This document shows positions 44,900 through 57,479 of a DNA stretch of 64,000 bases, piece by piece (position 1 is the first letter of the stretch; every line of letters starts with the position of its first letter). The translations under genes were made by a program, and so were the position numbers. Under the pieces are notes generated by a model, which made no database searches, was not told the DNA's origin, and saw nothing but the letters and a program-made list of their open reading frames with translations. The stretch is taken from contig CM036167.1 in assembly GCA_020631735.1 (NCBI GenBank), positions 686,988 to 750,987 on the forward strand, in the 5' to 3' direction. Source of the DNA: Saccharum officinarum. Lineage: Eukaryota; Streptophyta; Magnoliopsida; Poales; Poaceae.

Positions 44900-45170
44900 T
44901 CAGGAACCAAGATGCGTTTAAGTGGTGCTTATGGTTGTTCCTATTTCAGTTCTTTTGAGCACTTCGAACTAGTACTGCCCAGTGCGTCAGTTTGTCTCTG
45001 TTAACGCTATGTTGTTCATCTTGAATCCCTAATCTGAGGGGATTGAATCCGCCACGAGTCAACCCGCTTCAGTCCTGTCCAGTTCCCTCGAATTGCAGGT
45101 TAACCGAACAAGCACAATGGAAAGGCCAGCCGCAACGGGAGCGCGTAGACGATTGTGGCTCCCGTTGAAC
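44900..45170. other. H4 3' flank, no further gene
   Basis: Unremarkable sequence after the probable H4 polyadenylation region. Confidence 0.5.
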
Positions 45171-45173
45171 TCC

Positions 45174-45366
45174 AATTATTCAAAATGCAACTATTCTAGG
45201 ACAAAAAAGTTTTACTTTTCAAAAAAAAAGATTGCAGGGGTCAGTTGTACTCCCTTCGTCCTAGAATAGTTGCATTTTGAATAATTACATTTCTTGAGTT
45301 CATATTTCGTCCCAAAGAATAATTGCATTTTGAATAATTGGAGTTCAAATTTTGTCCCGAAAAAGA
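45174..45366. repeat. Nested inverted repeat (Stowaway-like)
   Basis: AATTATTCAAAATGCAACTA near 45175 returns inverted twice, near 45265-45285 and 45325-45345. CCTTCGTCCTAGAATAG is a Stowaway-type end. Confidence 0.6.
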
Positions 45367-45371
45367 GACTC

Positions 45372-45615
45372 GGGCCTCGTTTAGATTGCAAATTTTTGCA
45401 ATCTGAACACTGTAGCACGTTTCGTTTGTATTTGATAAACTTTGTCCAATTATGGACTAACTAGTCTCAAAAAATTCGTCTCGTGATTTACAACCAAACT
45501 GTGCAATTAGTTATTTTTTTTATCTACATTTAATGTTCCATACATGTGTCCAAAAAATTGTTGTGATGGAAAAAGAGCGAAAAAACTTGGAATTTTGAGG
45601 CAATCTAAACAAGGA
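45372..45615. mobile_element. MITE of the GGGCCTCGTTTAGATTGC type
   Basis: The left end GGGCCTCGTTTAGATTGC is inverted at the right (GCAATCTAAACAAGGACG). About 244 bp. Confidence 0.8.
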
Positions 45616-45716
45616 CGAGGACTGACAGACACAGGTTCACCAGCGTGGGCAGGCACCACGGAAGTTCCTTCCTCTATATACAACCATCAGCATGGGCCTC
45701 AGGTAAGGCCAATGCT

Positions 45717-45750
45717 CCAGGTAAGGCCAATGCTCCAGAGAAGGTGGCCC
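45717..45750. repeat. Short tandem duplication
   Basis: CAGGTAAGGCCAATGCTC occurs twice in a row. Confidence 0.85.
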
Positions 45751-45873
45751 ACGGTGCTGCTGAACAGGCAACAGGCCCGAATGCGTCGCAGTAAAGACGC
45801 GTTGCTGAGTTTGCTAAGGGAACGTACTAAAACTTAGGGCCGTTTGGATAGGAGGAACGTTTCATAGGAACTC

Positions 45874-48800
45874 AGATTTTTTTTTTATTTTAACATTTTT
45901 TAAAATAAATTCCAAATCTAACACCGTTGCTTTTTTATTTTCAAATCTAACACTTTTGACCGCGCCAAAATCCATGGCGCGGCCAAAATATGTTGTCGCG
46001 CCATATGCATCAGCGCAGCATGATCTGCCACATTAGATAGCGATTTCGACGTGAAAATCCTTACCGCGCCATTGCCATTGGCGTGGCAGTAATGTAGCAT
46101 CGTGCCATCTAGACTTTGGCAAGGCGCAACCTTAGAAAAACTGTATCTTTTTAAAAAGATCTCAGGTGAAGATGATCTTTATATGAAAATTATAGCCCTC
46201 AACGAGATCTACAACTTTCTAGTTTTGAGGTTTTCATTTGAGGTCGTTAAGGTGCTCAAAAAAATTAAACAAAGTTTTAACAGTATATTAATCGCGTACA
46301 AGCACTATCGTCTTGGAAAAATCATATCGTTCTTATATGGTGTCAAATGGAGATACTTTCTAAAAGAAAGTTGTAGCCCTCGATGGGATCTACAAATTTG
46401 TAGTTTTGAGTTTTTGCATTTGAGATCATTAAGATACTCAAGAAAAATAATAGGAAAAAGTCTAATTGACCCCCCAACTATTGGGGTAGTCTAGTTTACC
46501 CCCTCAACTGTGAAACGGTCTAATTTACCCCTGAACTTTGCAAAACCGGCCAAATCACCCCTCGAACGGTTTTGGACGGTGTTTTTGCTACAGTAACAAC
46601 GGTTTTGCTGCAGTAACAGTGGTTTTGTCCTTTCTTTTTTTATTTATTTCGTCTGAATCTTTGAAAAATCATAGTAAATCACAAAAAATCATAAAATGAA
46701 AAATCCAATTTTGTTGGACTCCACATGAGTATATCTACACAGTAAATATATAATATAGTATGCTTTAGTTCAAAGTTTTTGTTGTATGAATTATTCAAAT
46801 TAATTATAGAAAAAATAGATCAAAATTTACACCAAAACTATAAAGTTTCAACATCGTATTAATCGCGTACAAGCATTTGTCGTTTTAAAAAAATCATATT
46901 TTTCTTACATGGTGTCAAATGGAATACTTTCTATATGAAAGTTATAGCTCTCGGTGGGATCTACAAATTTATAGTTTTGGGTTTTTTTCATCTGAGATCA
47001 TTAAGATGCTTAAAAAATAATATAAAATTTCAGCATCGTATTAATTGCGTATAAGCACTTGTCGTCTTAAAAAAATCATATCTTTCTTATATGGTGTCAA
47101 ATGGAGATACTTTCCATATGAAAGTTATAACCCTCGGTGAGATCTACAAATTTATAGTTTTGGGTTTTTGCATCTGAGATCATTGAGATGCTTAAAAAAA
47201 TAATATAAAGTTCCAGCATCGTATTAATCGCGAACAAGCACTTGTCGTCTTGGAAAAATCATATCTTTCTTATATGGTGTTAAATAGAAATACTTTCTAC
47301 ATAAAAGTTGTAGCTTTTGATGAGATTTACAACTTTATATATAGTTTTAAGTTTTTTCATTTGAGGTCGTTATCTTGGACGCGCGACGTGACTAGGTATG
47401 TTTAAAATAAACTTGAACAAGTGTTAAATTCCCACACGGCACTGCCGCGGTACGTGATAAGCTCGAGTTCACAATTCAAATTCTATCCAAAGAAATTTAG
47501 ATCAAATAAGTTATTGAGCTTCCTGGGGCAGAGTTGAGTGCAGTTCACCACCTAAAAGTTTGATAAGATCTAAAAGTTTATAGTTTGTTTTTTCCATTTA
47601 AGGTCATTAAGATGCTAAACAATAATATAAAATTTTAGCAATATATTAATTATGTATTCGAGCTTAACGCCTCATAAAAATCTTTTTTTGTGTGTGCCAC
47701 ACGTGCTTGACCATTAGTTAAAGAGAAAAGTACCCTTTTTTAGGTACAAGAAAATATGACGAGAGAATACGGTTACACTAAGCGATAAAAGAAATATGTT
47801 AAGGTCATAGTTTAATTTCTAAGTTTATTAGATCTCGCCAATTTGACAATTAACTATGTCTATTGTTATGTAACTTTTTTTCACCATCTTTGTATAAAAC
47901 TTTTATGCGAAACGATGACAAAAGTATAGTGAGATAGTAATAGTGTGTGACAAAACTATCTACCTCAGCCGAACAAATCAATCATCTTCATCCATTTTTT
48001 TGGGTAGTACTTGAATTCCCGAGTCGACTTTTGATTAGCAATCAGTCACATCGCGTGCCGAAGATAACGACCTCAAATGCAAAACTCAAAACTATAAATT
48101 TATAGACCCTATCGAGGGCTATAACTTTCATATAGAAAGTATCTCAATTTGACGTCATATAAGAAAGATATGATTTTTTCCGAGACGACAAGCGCTTGTA
48201 CGCGTTTAATACGATGCTGAAATTTTATATTATTATTTTAAGCATCTTAATGATCTCAAATGCAAAAATCCAAAACTATAAATTTGTAGATCCCATCGAG
48301 AGCTATAAATTTCATATAGAAAATATCTCCATTTGACACCATATAAGAAAGATATGATTTTTGCAAGACGACAAGTGCATGCACGCGATTAATATGATGC
48401 TGAAACTTTATATTATTTTTCTTGAGCATCTTAATGATCTCAAATGCAAAAACTCAAAACTACAAATTTATAGATCCCATCTAGGGCTACAACTTTCATA
48501 TAGAAAGTATCTTCATTTGACACCATATAAGAACAATATGATTTTTCCAAGACGACAAGCGTTTGTATGGGATTAATATACTGCTGAAACTTTGTATATT
48601 TTTTTTGAGCATTTAACGACCTCAAATGGAAAAACTCAAAACTAGAAAGTTGTAGATCTCGTCGAGAGCTATAATTTTCATATAAAGATCATCTTTATCC
48701 GAGATCGTATGAAAAAAAAACACAATTTTTCTAAGGTTGCGCCTTGCCGCGTCAGCTTGGGTGACGTGGTGCTACAGTGTTGTGCGCCAACGGCAGTGGC

Positions 48801-48990
48801 GTGGCGAGGATTTCCACGTGGAAATCGCTGTCTGACGTGGCAAATCGTGCCGTGCCGATGCATGTGGCGCGGCAGCATGTTTTGACCGCACTACGAACTT
48901 TGACGCGGCAAAAAATGTTAGATTTGAAAATAAAAAGCAACATTGTTAGATTTGAAATTTGTTTTAGAAAAAGATTTTAAATAAAAAAAA
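45874..48990. repeat. Giant inverted repeat (~3.1 kb), probable non-autonomous MULE-like element
   Basis: The left arm is 45874-47393 and the right arm about 48045-48990. The outer parts pair over the CAAATCTAACA boxes, the GCGCC/GGCGCG-rich block, the AAGGCGCAACCTTAGAAAAA segment (inverted as CTAAGGTTGCGCCTT) and further in to GAGGTCGTTATCTT. Within both arms a unit of about 180 bp (CGTATTAATCGCG...ATGGTGTCAAATGGA...TTTGAGATCATTAAGAT) is repeated in tandem, at about 46285, 46855, 47034 and 47218 and inverted at about 48070, 48245 and 48430. A ~650-bp spacer separates the arms. No 9-bp target duplication could be confirmed. No coding region. Confidence 0.85.
46453..46830. mobile_element. One-armed fragment of the 20523-21595 MULE family
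   Basis: It starts GGAAAAAGTCTAATTGACC and carries the paired TTTTGCTACAGTAAC-type boxes and TCATAGTAAATCACA, in the same order as 20523-20960. The opposite arm is missing. It is nested in the left arm of the giant inverted repeat, between two ~180-bp units. Confidence 0.8.
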
Positions 48991-49189
48991 TTCTTATATT
49001 CTTGTCTGCAACCCGAGAATCCATGCCAAACGGTGAAATGGTGAAACGTTTCAGGCTGGAAACGCCTCTTTCTTGCCTAGAAACTAGAATAGAATAGGAT
49101 GCACGCTGGTTTCCCAGTGATTCTAGTACTGTTTGTTTTGCATCCCTTCCCTTCTAACGATTGTATTGTATTTGTTTTTAATTCTTTTT

Positions 49190-50142
49190 AAGTGAAACAA
49201 GTTAAAATGTGTTGTATTTATGTTATTAGTCGTCGCAAAAACGCTGGGGGGCTATTGTCGGGGTTATGATACCTCGTGTATCTCAAGACACCGATTAGTT
49301 AGCTGCCCGAACGATCCACGGTATGCCAGCTCGTATAAGCCCAAAACGATCGAAGTCCAGCTAAGCCACGCAGGCTGGGCCAAACACGAAGGCCGGAGTC
49401 TGCCATGACCCCTTCCCCCCGCCTTAGCCGCACACTACGCAACAACTCACGACCTCTCACCGTCCCGACCCCTAGGAGGAACGGGGAGAGACCGAGTCCC
49501 GCCAAGTGCGCCTGCTCTGATAAGAGCAGGCATACCGCACTGACCCCGCAAGGACCGAGGGGGCAGCAATCACCTCGGCCCGGTCAAACGTCATTCCTGC
49601 GCCACACAGCGAAGACAAGATAACACCACCGAGTGGTGACGTCTAGTACGGAGACCCACCGTCCAAATACGGCCTGACAAGATATATGTACAATTCCACC
49701 CGCTACGGGATGGGATCCACGACGATGGCCTTGACTTAGAGGCTACCGAAGCCAGCGAGGACAACGATCCAGGAACTCGGGATCGTGGTCACCAACTCCA
49801 CGGACAGCAAGACGATCGGCAACCCGGGACGGCTACCAACTCCATTAAGACGCCCTTGGATGATCAGGAGGCAATGACGAAGGCCACGGCGAAACCACAT
49901 CGCGCAGGACGGCTGGCGAAACACCATTGTGCGCACAATGCCGCCATGACCGGCACTGTAGCACCACGCCACACCATGCCGCGACGTGGGCACAAGACCA
50001 TAACGACAGCCACGCCGAGACGTGCACCACAAGACGGCGTTACTTGCAAGCCAAGTTAGTTAGGCCTCCTCCCTCAGGCTCATGACCCCTCGGTCGGGAA
50101 AACGTTCTTCTTTGTATGTGACCTGGCCTCGGACTCTATATA
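49190..50142 (+). mobile_element. Gypsy (Tat-lineage type) 3' end: polypurine tract and first part of LTR
   Basis: A short stub of internal sequence ends in the polypurine tract CTGGGGGGCTATT (about 49243-49255). The LTR starts TGTCGGGGTTATGATACC at 49256. It runs to CTCGGACTCTATATA at 50142 and is there interrupted by the ~10-kb insertion. It resumes at 60216 with AGGGTAGTCAGGGCACCC. Most of the retrotransposon is missing. Confidence 0.75.
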
Positions 50143-50410
50143 CCGAATTTTTTATTCTTTAGCCCTTTTTTTAAAAAATATTCATATTTAGGCCCTTGTG
50201 TTTTATTTTCGTTTATAGACCCAAAGCTTAGCGCCATGACTCACGGCGCCGAGGTAACACGTCTCGACGCCACGAGCCATGGCGCCGAGCATCAAACTCC
50301 AAGTTGCCGTGACAGATGACGTGACGCAGACGTGGCACCTCAGTGTCACGAATTATGGCGCCGACTCGGCGCCACAAATCTCGGCGCCGAGGTCTGGCAT
50401 GTAACAGGTG
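50143..50410 (+). repeat. Left inverted repeat of the ~10-kb MULE-like element
   Basis: It pairs with 59955-60206. It has a T-rich outer 60 bp, then spaced GGCGCC palindromes. Confidence 0.85.
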
Positions 50411-50513
50411 ACAAAAAGACATGGCATACATGTTTTCCTGGGCCCTCATCTTCTCTGCGTGCCAGTCTGATATGCATGCATGCATCCACGTATACCCTTG
50501 TTTTGTTCCAGTG

Positions 50514-50882
50514 ACTTAAAGTTTTAGAATGTCATATCGAATGTTTCATGAACGTCGGAATGAGTGTTCGGATACTAATAAAAAAACTAATTACAGAACT
50601 TGCCTCTAAACCGTGGGACGAATTTACTAAGACTAAGTAATCTGTCATTAGCATATGTTTACTGTAGCACAACGATGTCTAATCATGGATTAATTAAGCT
50701 CAAAAAAATTCGTCTCACAAAATACACACAATCTGTGCAATTAGTTATTTTTTAGTCTATATTTAATACTCCATGCATGTATCAAACATCCGATGTGATA
50801 GGATATAAATTTTGTGTGAAAAAAATAACTAATTACACAGATTGTGACACCCAAAATTTTTCACAAAGAACTAAACACCCCC
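50514..50882. mobile_element. MITE-derived block, possibly two nested MITEs
   Basis: It has ATTCGTCTCACAAAATACAC and CATCCGATGTGATAGG boxes of the local MITE families. The right end is AACTAAACACCCCC then TTA. Confidence 0.55.
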
Positions 50883-50928
50883 TTAACAAGGCCGACATAC
50901 TAGAGAATACGGTATAGTATATACTAGT

Positions 50929-50960
50929 GGCAGGCGCGCGCCTTCGTGCGCGACGGCAAA
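50929..50960 (-). mobile_element. Second Helitron-like 3' terminus (minus orientation)
   Basis: On the minus strand a GC hairpin region (CGCGCACGAAGGCGCGCG) is followed by CCTGCCA, then CTAG and T. It is less regular than the one at 22626. The body would extend right, possibly to near 55190. Confidence 0.5.
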
Positions 50961-53900
50961 AGATTTTAGTCTGGTTCATAGTATGGTAGCATTATCACAG
51001 TGGATAAGTATGGAACACATCTAGTTAGATGCGTATTATGTTTTAAGTATTTAAACAGACAGGCACATAAGTTTAGTACACAAAAGCACATATACTTGTT
51101 TTAAGTATTTAAATAGACAGGCACATAAGTTTAGTATACACAACCAGATCGTTGTACGTTAGGAATACTCGTCGAGACAGTAGTAGTCTGGATATTATAC
51201 AATCAACAAACACAGGTGTATTGTTTAGGGTTTATGGAATAATCTCGATACACGTACAACAAAGAATAGATATGACTCAAACACATAATATTTCATGACA
51301 GCACATTGCATTGATATGTAATAGGTTGACACAAACACATGTTACATCAGAGAAAACAGAACACACATAATCAGCTCAGAGCATGGCTACATTCTTTTTC
51401 AACTTAGAGCAAATTTTACATATTGTCGATGACTACAATAACCTTTAGTTTACAGTTTTGAAAGGATTGGAAGAGAGCTTCAGGCTTTCCACAATGTCAG
51501 TGACAGATCCATCCTATAGCTGCGGCCACTAAGATCTTCAAACAAACCATGTTCAAAGTCAATTTTGCTACAGGCCAGCATAAGTAAAAACTCATATGAG
51601 CGCTTCATACAATCTTGCATGGTGAAAAGCTAAAGTAGAATATTGAGGGGAAACTGCAATTAAGAATATACATCCAGTAACTGTAGCAATCCATCTAAAA
51701 TGTGGTGAGATCTATCTAGCTACTCACCAAGTTGCCTAGGTACACACCTGAACTGGAGATCAGAATCACCAAACTTGCTTGGATCATTAGACAACCATTA
51801 GAGCCCAAATATTATGTCCTTGAGTCATATCACAGACCATTCAAAACTGACTAAATTTTGGTATAAGTAACGTAGGTGAGCTCACCATCTTATCAATTTC
51901 ATTTATACAGAGGTAGGATTATTGTCCAAAAAGTGTCGTAGTCCAAGTATCCTGTTACAGGAAGTTTTCACTGAACTTTACGCTCTCCAGGCAGTCATAA
52001 GTGCTTCGTTAGCGTGGAAGTGCAATAAGCTGGGTAACAGGACAACTGCTACCAGGAACATAAATTATACCGGAAGTGAAAAAACGACCAGTTCAGTTGG
52101 AAAAATAAAGAGCTAAGCATAAAAAAGAGAAACAGCAAGGCAAAAAAAAAGGCAATTAAATGACTTATGCAGAACAATGAAGGAAACAATAAGTACTAAC
52201 TGAGCACAATGTCATGGAAAATTTCATGCACAGGAAAAACGATAGTAGCTTCTAAAGGGATAATCGTAACAAATTCAGTTCTGGAAGATATGAATGGCAG
52301 TACTGAGTTTATGTGCTAACTGACCTCATAAAAGAAGTGCTGATCACAAAGTTCAACTAAGGTTCTCCCATCGCTTCCCTATTCCAGTACTTTTCTCACA
52401 ATCCTTGAGGCCGTGAAAGGTCCCAGCATATGAGCCATCCAGAAGCGACTTGAGCAAAATAAGTCTCATCCATGTCCCATACGTACACTTGCACGTCACG
52501 GCATTAGTGTCCGGTACCGAAAGCAGGAACAATCTACTCAATTTTGCTCCTGCTAAAAGACCAAACTCGTTTTGCTGTAATCCAAAATTACAGGCAACTA
52601 CCTAAAATCACATGATTTATATTTAGCATATCCTTAAAACATGGTCCATGAGGGCCACAAAAAGTATATATTTGCACAACATATTATTGCCTGAACATGA
52701 CATGAGGTGCTATATCTGATAGCTGACCTCCAAAAGAAAAAACGATACAGGAACCAACCAAAATGAAGGCGGATCCTTTATTTGTCTAGCACTCTAGCGC
52801 ATGGATAATTCATTCTTCATATGACAAGACCCACCTAATACGACAGCACGATAAAGGAATTCCCTGGCCAACACTAACTGATCTGGTGTACTAAATCCCT
52901 CAACCCAATCGGTAGCGATCGTGTGCTCCTAACAGTTGCAGAATCTAATATTTGTGCGCAGCATATTATTGCAAAAACATGATATGAGGCATTATATATG
53001 ATCCTGGAACTCCAAGAACATGATATGAGGCATCATATCTGATCCTGAAACTTCGAAACAAAGAACGATACATTAACCCAACAAAAGTCAGGAGGGGCAC
53101 TGTAATTGTCTAAACATAAGGATCTCGAATTGTTTATGGAGAAGGACCATGGTAAACGTTATTGGATTGTGTATGGAAAAAAAGCAACCATTCAGACTAT
53201 CTAATTGCTGTTTTTAGGTAAGTGGACAGGCCTATAGAATCTGCAAGTACATGAACATGAATGCCAGTTATAGACACTATGATATGGAAAACAAATGGCA
53301 CAAATAAGAACTTGTTGTAGTTGTGGTTTTTATTATATAGGACTGGCCATAGGTTCAATGAAAAATAGTAGTAGAAAACTTATGGTCACATGTGAAGTCA
53401 ACATATGTGATAGCGTTTGCTCAAAATACTAATTTCAGTGGGCATACTTTCAAGAATTTCCAATGGCTGAACGTTCAGTGGGCATACTTTCAAGAATTTC
53501 CAATGGCTGAACGTGGAGTGTCCACCTGGCTGAAATGCTTTGCAGCCCCAACTTTTTCTCACTCTCCAGGATGTGGACACACCTGTAGCCCCTCATATAG
53601 TCATATTGCAACGTGCTTGCTGCTTCAATGGGCTCCCTGAAAACAGTATGATCCATAAACGGTGGAGTAAAAGAAAGTTTAGGTATACGATATCAAAACA
53701 GGAATATATTTTTTCGTTTAACTTGTAACTATTTTGCAAACATGGCTTCGATCACATTCTGGATAGTGAAGAAACCATTAGGACAAATGGAGCGACAGTA
53801 ACAAAATTAGCATAGCTCCAAGAAAGAAGCAAGAGTTAATTAAGCATGTGGGCAGTGTATCCTAAAGTGTGCTATTTTTTAGTGGATCAGGGCAGAAACA

Positions 53901-54560
53901 AATTGGCTCTAGTTAAAAATAACCAGAAGTGCAATTAATCTCTGAGCTAGAATGAAGTGAAATAAGGAAGCATTATTTCTTGTACGATAAGGCAGTAAGG
54001 CGCAAGCCTAAATCGCTAACCTCATCGCTTTTTAAACGCACCATTAAAACAGGAGCCCCCCAAAAAAATTAAAACCATTCTTCACGGAACCATGGGAGCA
54101 CACATGCAGCCAATTTTATTGAATCGAACCTTAAAAAACCTAAATCCACAGAAATCAGCATGAACATAGACGTGAAGAAGTAGCCAACCATACCTGGAAA
54201 AGAACTGGCAATCAAAATACTGGTGAACCAAGAGAGCAAATCTGTCAGTGCAAGTATCCTTTCTCGAAATGGTCACTTGCCGCTGCGTATCAGAGGCACC
54301 ATGGCAGACATGTCATGACCGAGATCTCATACATGACAACCACAAGAAGCAAGGCAGGCTCCATTAGAGAAGCAACAGGAGAAACGAAATAACAGAGTAC
54401 GGACCAAATAGCCAACCTGTGGTTGCCATGAGGATTGCAAGAAACAGCAAGGCAGCCTAGGGGCATCCTTGAGCAGAACACCAGTCCACGTCGCCCAAAA
54501 TTTTTCCTACCGGCAAAGAAACTTGCCTGTGAATTTGCTGATGGAACCCTCGGCTGGAGC
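50960..54560. other. Body of the second Helitron-like insertion, no gene identified
   Basis: AT-rich, with short open stretches separated by possible introns, resembling the introns and exons of a captured gene. A phrase repeated twice (TTTAAGTATTTAAA with CAGACAGGCACATAAGTTTAGTA) lies at 51040-51135. No domain could be recognised in any frame. Confidence 0.4.
53435..53514. repeat. 40-bp tandem duplication
   Basis: Two exact 40-bp units (53435-53474 and 53475-53514). Confidence 0.9.
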
Positions 54561-55187
54561 TATTCTTTCACAGAGTAAACAATGGAACGAAGCAGAGCCA
54601 CGGAGCTAAGCACCGGGTACTTACGAAGCTGGAGTCCAGGGACGGAAAACATGGGGGCAAACCTCCGACGCAGCGCCGACGGCAGGGCGGGGGCGGGGGA
54701 GCCAAAACAGAGCACCCCTCGCCCACCCCCCTACAGGGCTGAACTCCGGGCGGGAAGCCACAGAGAACGACGGCGGCAGCAACACGCAAAGCAGTCGGAT
54801 CTGCCAACGAAGCGAGGATTCCAAGGAAGTGTTATCCAGATCTGGAGGGAACACAGAAAGGAGGAGGAAGCAGGAATCAAACGGAGAATAACAATGCGAA
54901 GAATAACCTGTCAGGGCCCAACACCGGCGAGAAGGTAGGAGTGGAGGGCGGCGCCGGCGCCGGCGGCTGCACTAGGGTTAGGTGGAGCACCACTTTGGTC
55001 GGCCGGACCACTGCGCCGAGGGAAACAGCAGGGAGTGGCGCCCAGCAACGAGGGAAGCAGACCGGGGCGGGTACGACGGCGAGCGGAACCTGGCGAGCCT
55101 GTGGAGGGACGGAGCGTGCGGGGAGGAGGCGAGGGAAGCGGTGCTGACGGCGAAGGGGACGAGAAGAGTGTGGAAGGGACTGGGATA
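54560..55187 (-). other. GC-rich gene-like fragment at the right end of the Helitron-like body
   Basis: It is GC-rich with open frames on both strands (for example 54877-55209 on the minus strand), like the block at 25900-26760. It may be a captured 5' exon and promoter region. No family recognised. Confidence 0.3.
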
Positions 55188-55444
55188 CTCCCTCCGTCCA
55201 TAAAAACATGCAATTCTCGCTTTTCGAGAAGTCAAACAGTTTGAACTTTAACTAAATTTATATAAAAAAATACTAATATTTATAATACAAAATAAGTATC
55301 ATTAGATTAGTTATAGAATATATTTTTTTAATAAATATATTTAGAGACATAAATGTTAATACTATTTACTATAAACTTGGTCAAACTTGAGTCAGTTTGA
55401 CTGGCACGTTTCCCATAATTGCTTGTTTTGTTGGACGGAGGGAG
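55188..55444. mobile_element. Stowaway MITE, 257 bp
   Basis: CTCCCTCCGTCC and inverted GGACGGAGGGAG ends with TA target duplications (55186-55187 and 55445-55446). This is the classic Stowaway form. Confidence 0.93.
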
Positions 55445-55463
55445 TAGATCGGAAGGAATCTAA

Positions 55464-55684
55464 GGGTGTGTTTAGATGGTTGCAAAGTGTGCGTAAAGTT
55501 TCTGTTGTTATTTGATAAAATTTATTCAATCATAGATTAACTAGGCTTAAAAGATTCGTCTCGACATTTACAGACAAACTGTGTAATTAGTTATCTTTTT
55601 ACCTATATTTAATGCTTCATGCATACGTTTAAAGATTTGATGTGATGGGAAATCTCGTAAATTTTTGGAATTTTAGTTGAACCC
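55464..55684. mobile_element. MITE with TAA duplication, 221 bp
   Basis: It starts GGGTGTGTTTAGATGG and ends TTAGTTGAACCC, flanked by TAA. Confidence 0.75.
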
Positions 55685-55769
55685 TAAGACCAAGAGTCAG
55701 CGCATATATGTGTCGGCTGGCTGATTCCAACGGAAAGCAGGGGGACCGTACGGGACCAAAGGAATCCAG

Positions 55770-56000
55770 CTAATTTCGATTCCCGTCACATCACAATATT
55801 GACAGAGTACTAAATGTAGATAAAATCAAAAACTAATTGCACAGTTTTGTTGTACTTTACGAGACGAACATTTTGAGTCTAATTAATCAATTTTTGGATA
55901 ATTTTTTGAACTAAAAAACAAAAAGTTGCTACAGTGTTCCGATACGGGCATTGTACCTACAGTGCCCGAATCGGACGCCCAGAGTCGGGATCTAAACACG
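55770..56000. mobile_element. MITE remnant
   Basis: It contains CACAGTTTTGTTGTACTTTA and ACGAGACGAACATTTTGAG boxes of the same family. The ends are unclear. Confidence 0.5.
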
Positions 56001-56022
56001 GCCGAGGAATCCAGGAAGCTAA

Positions 56023-56264
56023 GGCAGTGTTTAGTTTCTTCAAAATTCCAAAAATTTTACAAGATTCCTTGTCAAATCAAATTTTTGGACGCATGCATGG
56101 AGCATTAAATATAGGTAAAAAATAACTAATTGCACAGTTTGTCTGTAAATGTCGAGACGAATCTTTTGAGCCTAGTTAGTCCATAATTGGATAAATTTTA
56201 TCAAATAACAACGAAAAGTGCTACAGAAACTTTAAACACACTTTACAATCATCTAAACACACCC
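56023..56264. mobile_element. MITE with TAA duplication, 242 bp
   Basis: GGCAGTGTTTAGTTTC at the left, CATCTAAACACACCC at the right, TAA on both sides. Confidence 0.8.
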
Positions 56265-56486
56265 TAACTAACAGAATCAGAAGCAGCTCCTTATTACTGT
56301 TTGAGGAGGTGATCTGGGCCACTGATGGAGAGGATCAAACGGCTAAACTAATTTTGACCGACGTGGAGGTGGCTTCCTGTCGAGAACCCCTCACATTCTA
56401 AGAGTTAAATAAATTAGAAAAGTTGGAAAGAAGAAGAATAATGCATGCAGACGTACTAGTAGTTGAGGCGACGTACTAGTAGTTGA

Positions 56487-56724
56487 GGCCTGTTTTAGTT
56501 TGCAAATTTTTTGAACCCGGTAAATAGTATCACTTTCGTTTTATTTGACAAATATTATCCTATCGTAAACCAACTAGACTCAAAAGATTTATCTCGTGAT
56601 TTTCAACTAAACTGTGTAATTAGTTATTTTTTACCTACATTTAATACTCCATGCAAGCGGCTAAAAATTGATGTGATGGAGAGAGCGAAAAAATTCTAAC
56701 CTATGGTGCATCTAAACAAGGCCC
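56487..56724. mobile_element. MITE of the GGCCTGTTTTAG type
   Basis: GGCCTGTTTTAGTTTGC at the left and CATCTAAACAAGGCC at the right. Just before it, ACGTACTAGTAGTTGAGG is tandemly doubled (about 56451-56488). Confidence 0.75.
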
Positions 56725-56989
56725 GACAAAAGTTAGAGATACGGGTGAACAGTGCTCACTTGGCTGTGACAGCGGGAGCCGCTATATGCCTTGTCGTGTC
56801 AACCGTAGGATATATCCTCTCTCTACTCTCCAGCTTTTGACTGAGAAAATTTCCTCGTTGCCACTAAAAATTATAGCACTTTCTTCGTTGCCATCAAAAT
56901 TTTTAAATTTTCTTCACTGCCATTAGATTAAATTTGCACTCCCCTCGTTGCCATTCCTGTCACTTACCGTTAGCCATGCCGTTAGATGG

Positions 56990-57470
56990 GTCTGCGCGGC
57001 GTCCGGCAGCGGCGGGGAACCCTGTTCCCGGAGGAGTCGTTCGTCGGCATACGGGCGGGCGCTGCTGGAGATGGGCCCGTGGCCGCATGACCGGGTGACG
57101 GCGAGGTCCAAGGAGGCCACGAGCCCCGCCATCGTCGTCTCCTACGCCATCTCCGTCTTCTGCTACAAGGTGTTTGCCATGCGAGATCCCCGTCGCAGTC
57201 GCAGCTCGCAGGTACATACATACGCACGAGCTGCATGATTTTGCATGTACGCATGTGTCATTCGTTATTACGGATCGTGTATACGTATATGCCTACTATG
57301 TACTGACTACTGTCTCCATGAGTCCATGTTTGCGTACCTCCGCGTGGACCTGGGTGACTTCATGGCGTTTCATCGCGGCGGGCAACATCCTGCGTGCTCG
57401 AGTACTGCATCGGCGGGGCGGCGCAGCAGCGGTGGCGCTTTCGTGGACGTTCTACTTCGCGAGGACCTGC
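56990..57470 (+). pseudogene. Captured fragment of a cationic amino-acid transporter (CAT) gene
   Basis: In shifting plus-strand frames the core reads AYGRALLEMGPW and DRVTARSKEA, then SPAIVVSYAISVFCY, EIPVA, FAYLRVDLGDFMAF, AAGNIL, and EYCIGGAA followed by VALSWTFYFA. These are in the order found in plant CAT family transporters (APC superfamily, N-terminal region and first membrane segments). An intron-like stretch (about 57210-57325) separates EIPVA from FAYLRV. Pieces between segments are missing (the GAGIFVLTGQ-type helix is absent), so it is a broken captured copy. The parent gene imports basic amino acids across membranes. Confidence 0.75.
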
Positions 57471-57479
57471 AGCGTGGCG

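Noticed and set aside
45865..49000. 9-bp target duplication for the giant inverted repeat
   Set aside because: Bases just outside the likely ends (AGGAACTCA and TTATATTCT) do not match, so MULE origin is likely by form but not shown.
54582..55244. Several short frames in the GC-rich block near the Stowaway
   Set aside because: They are open on both strands with no domain or splice pattern; kept only as a possible captured fragment.
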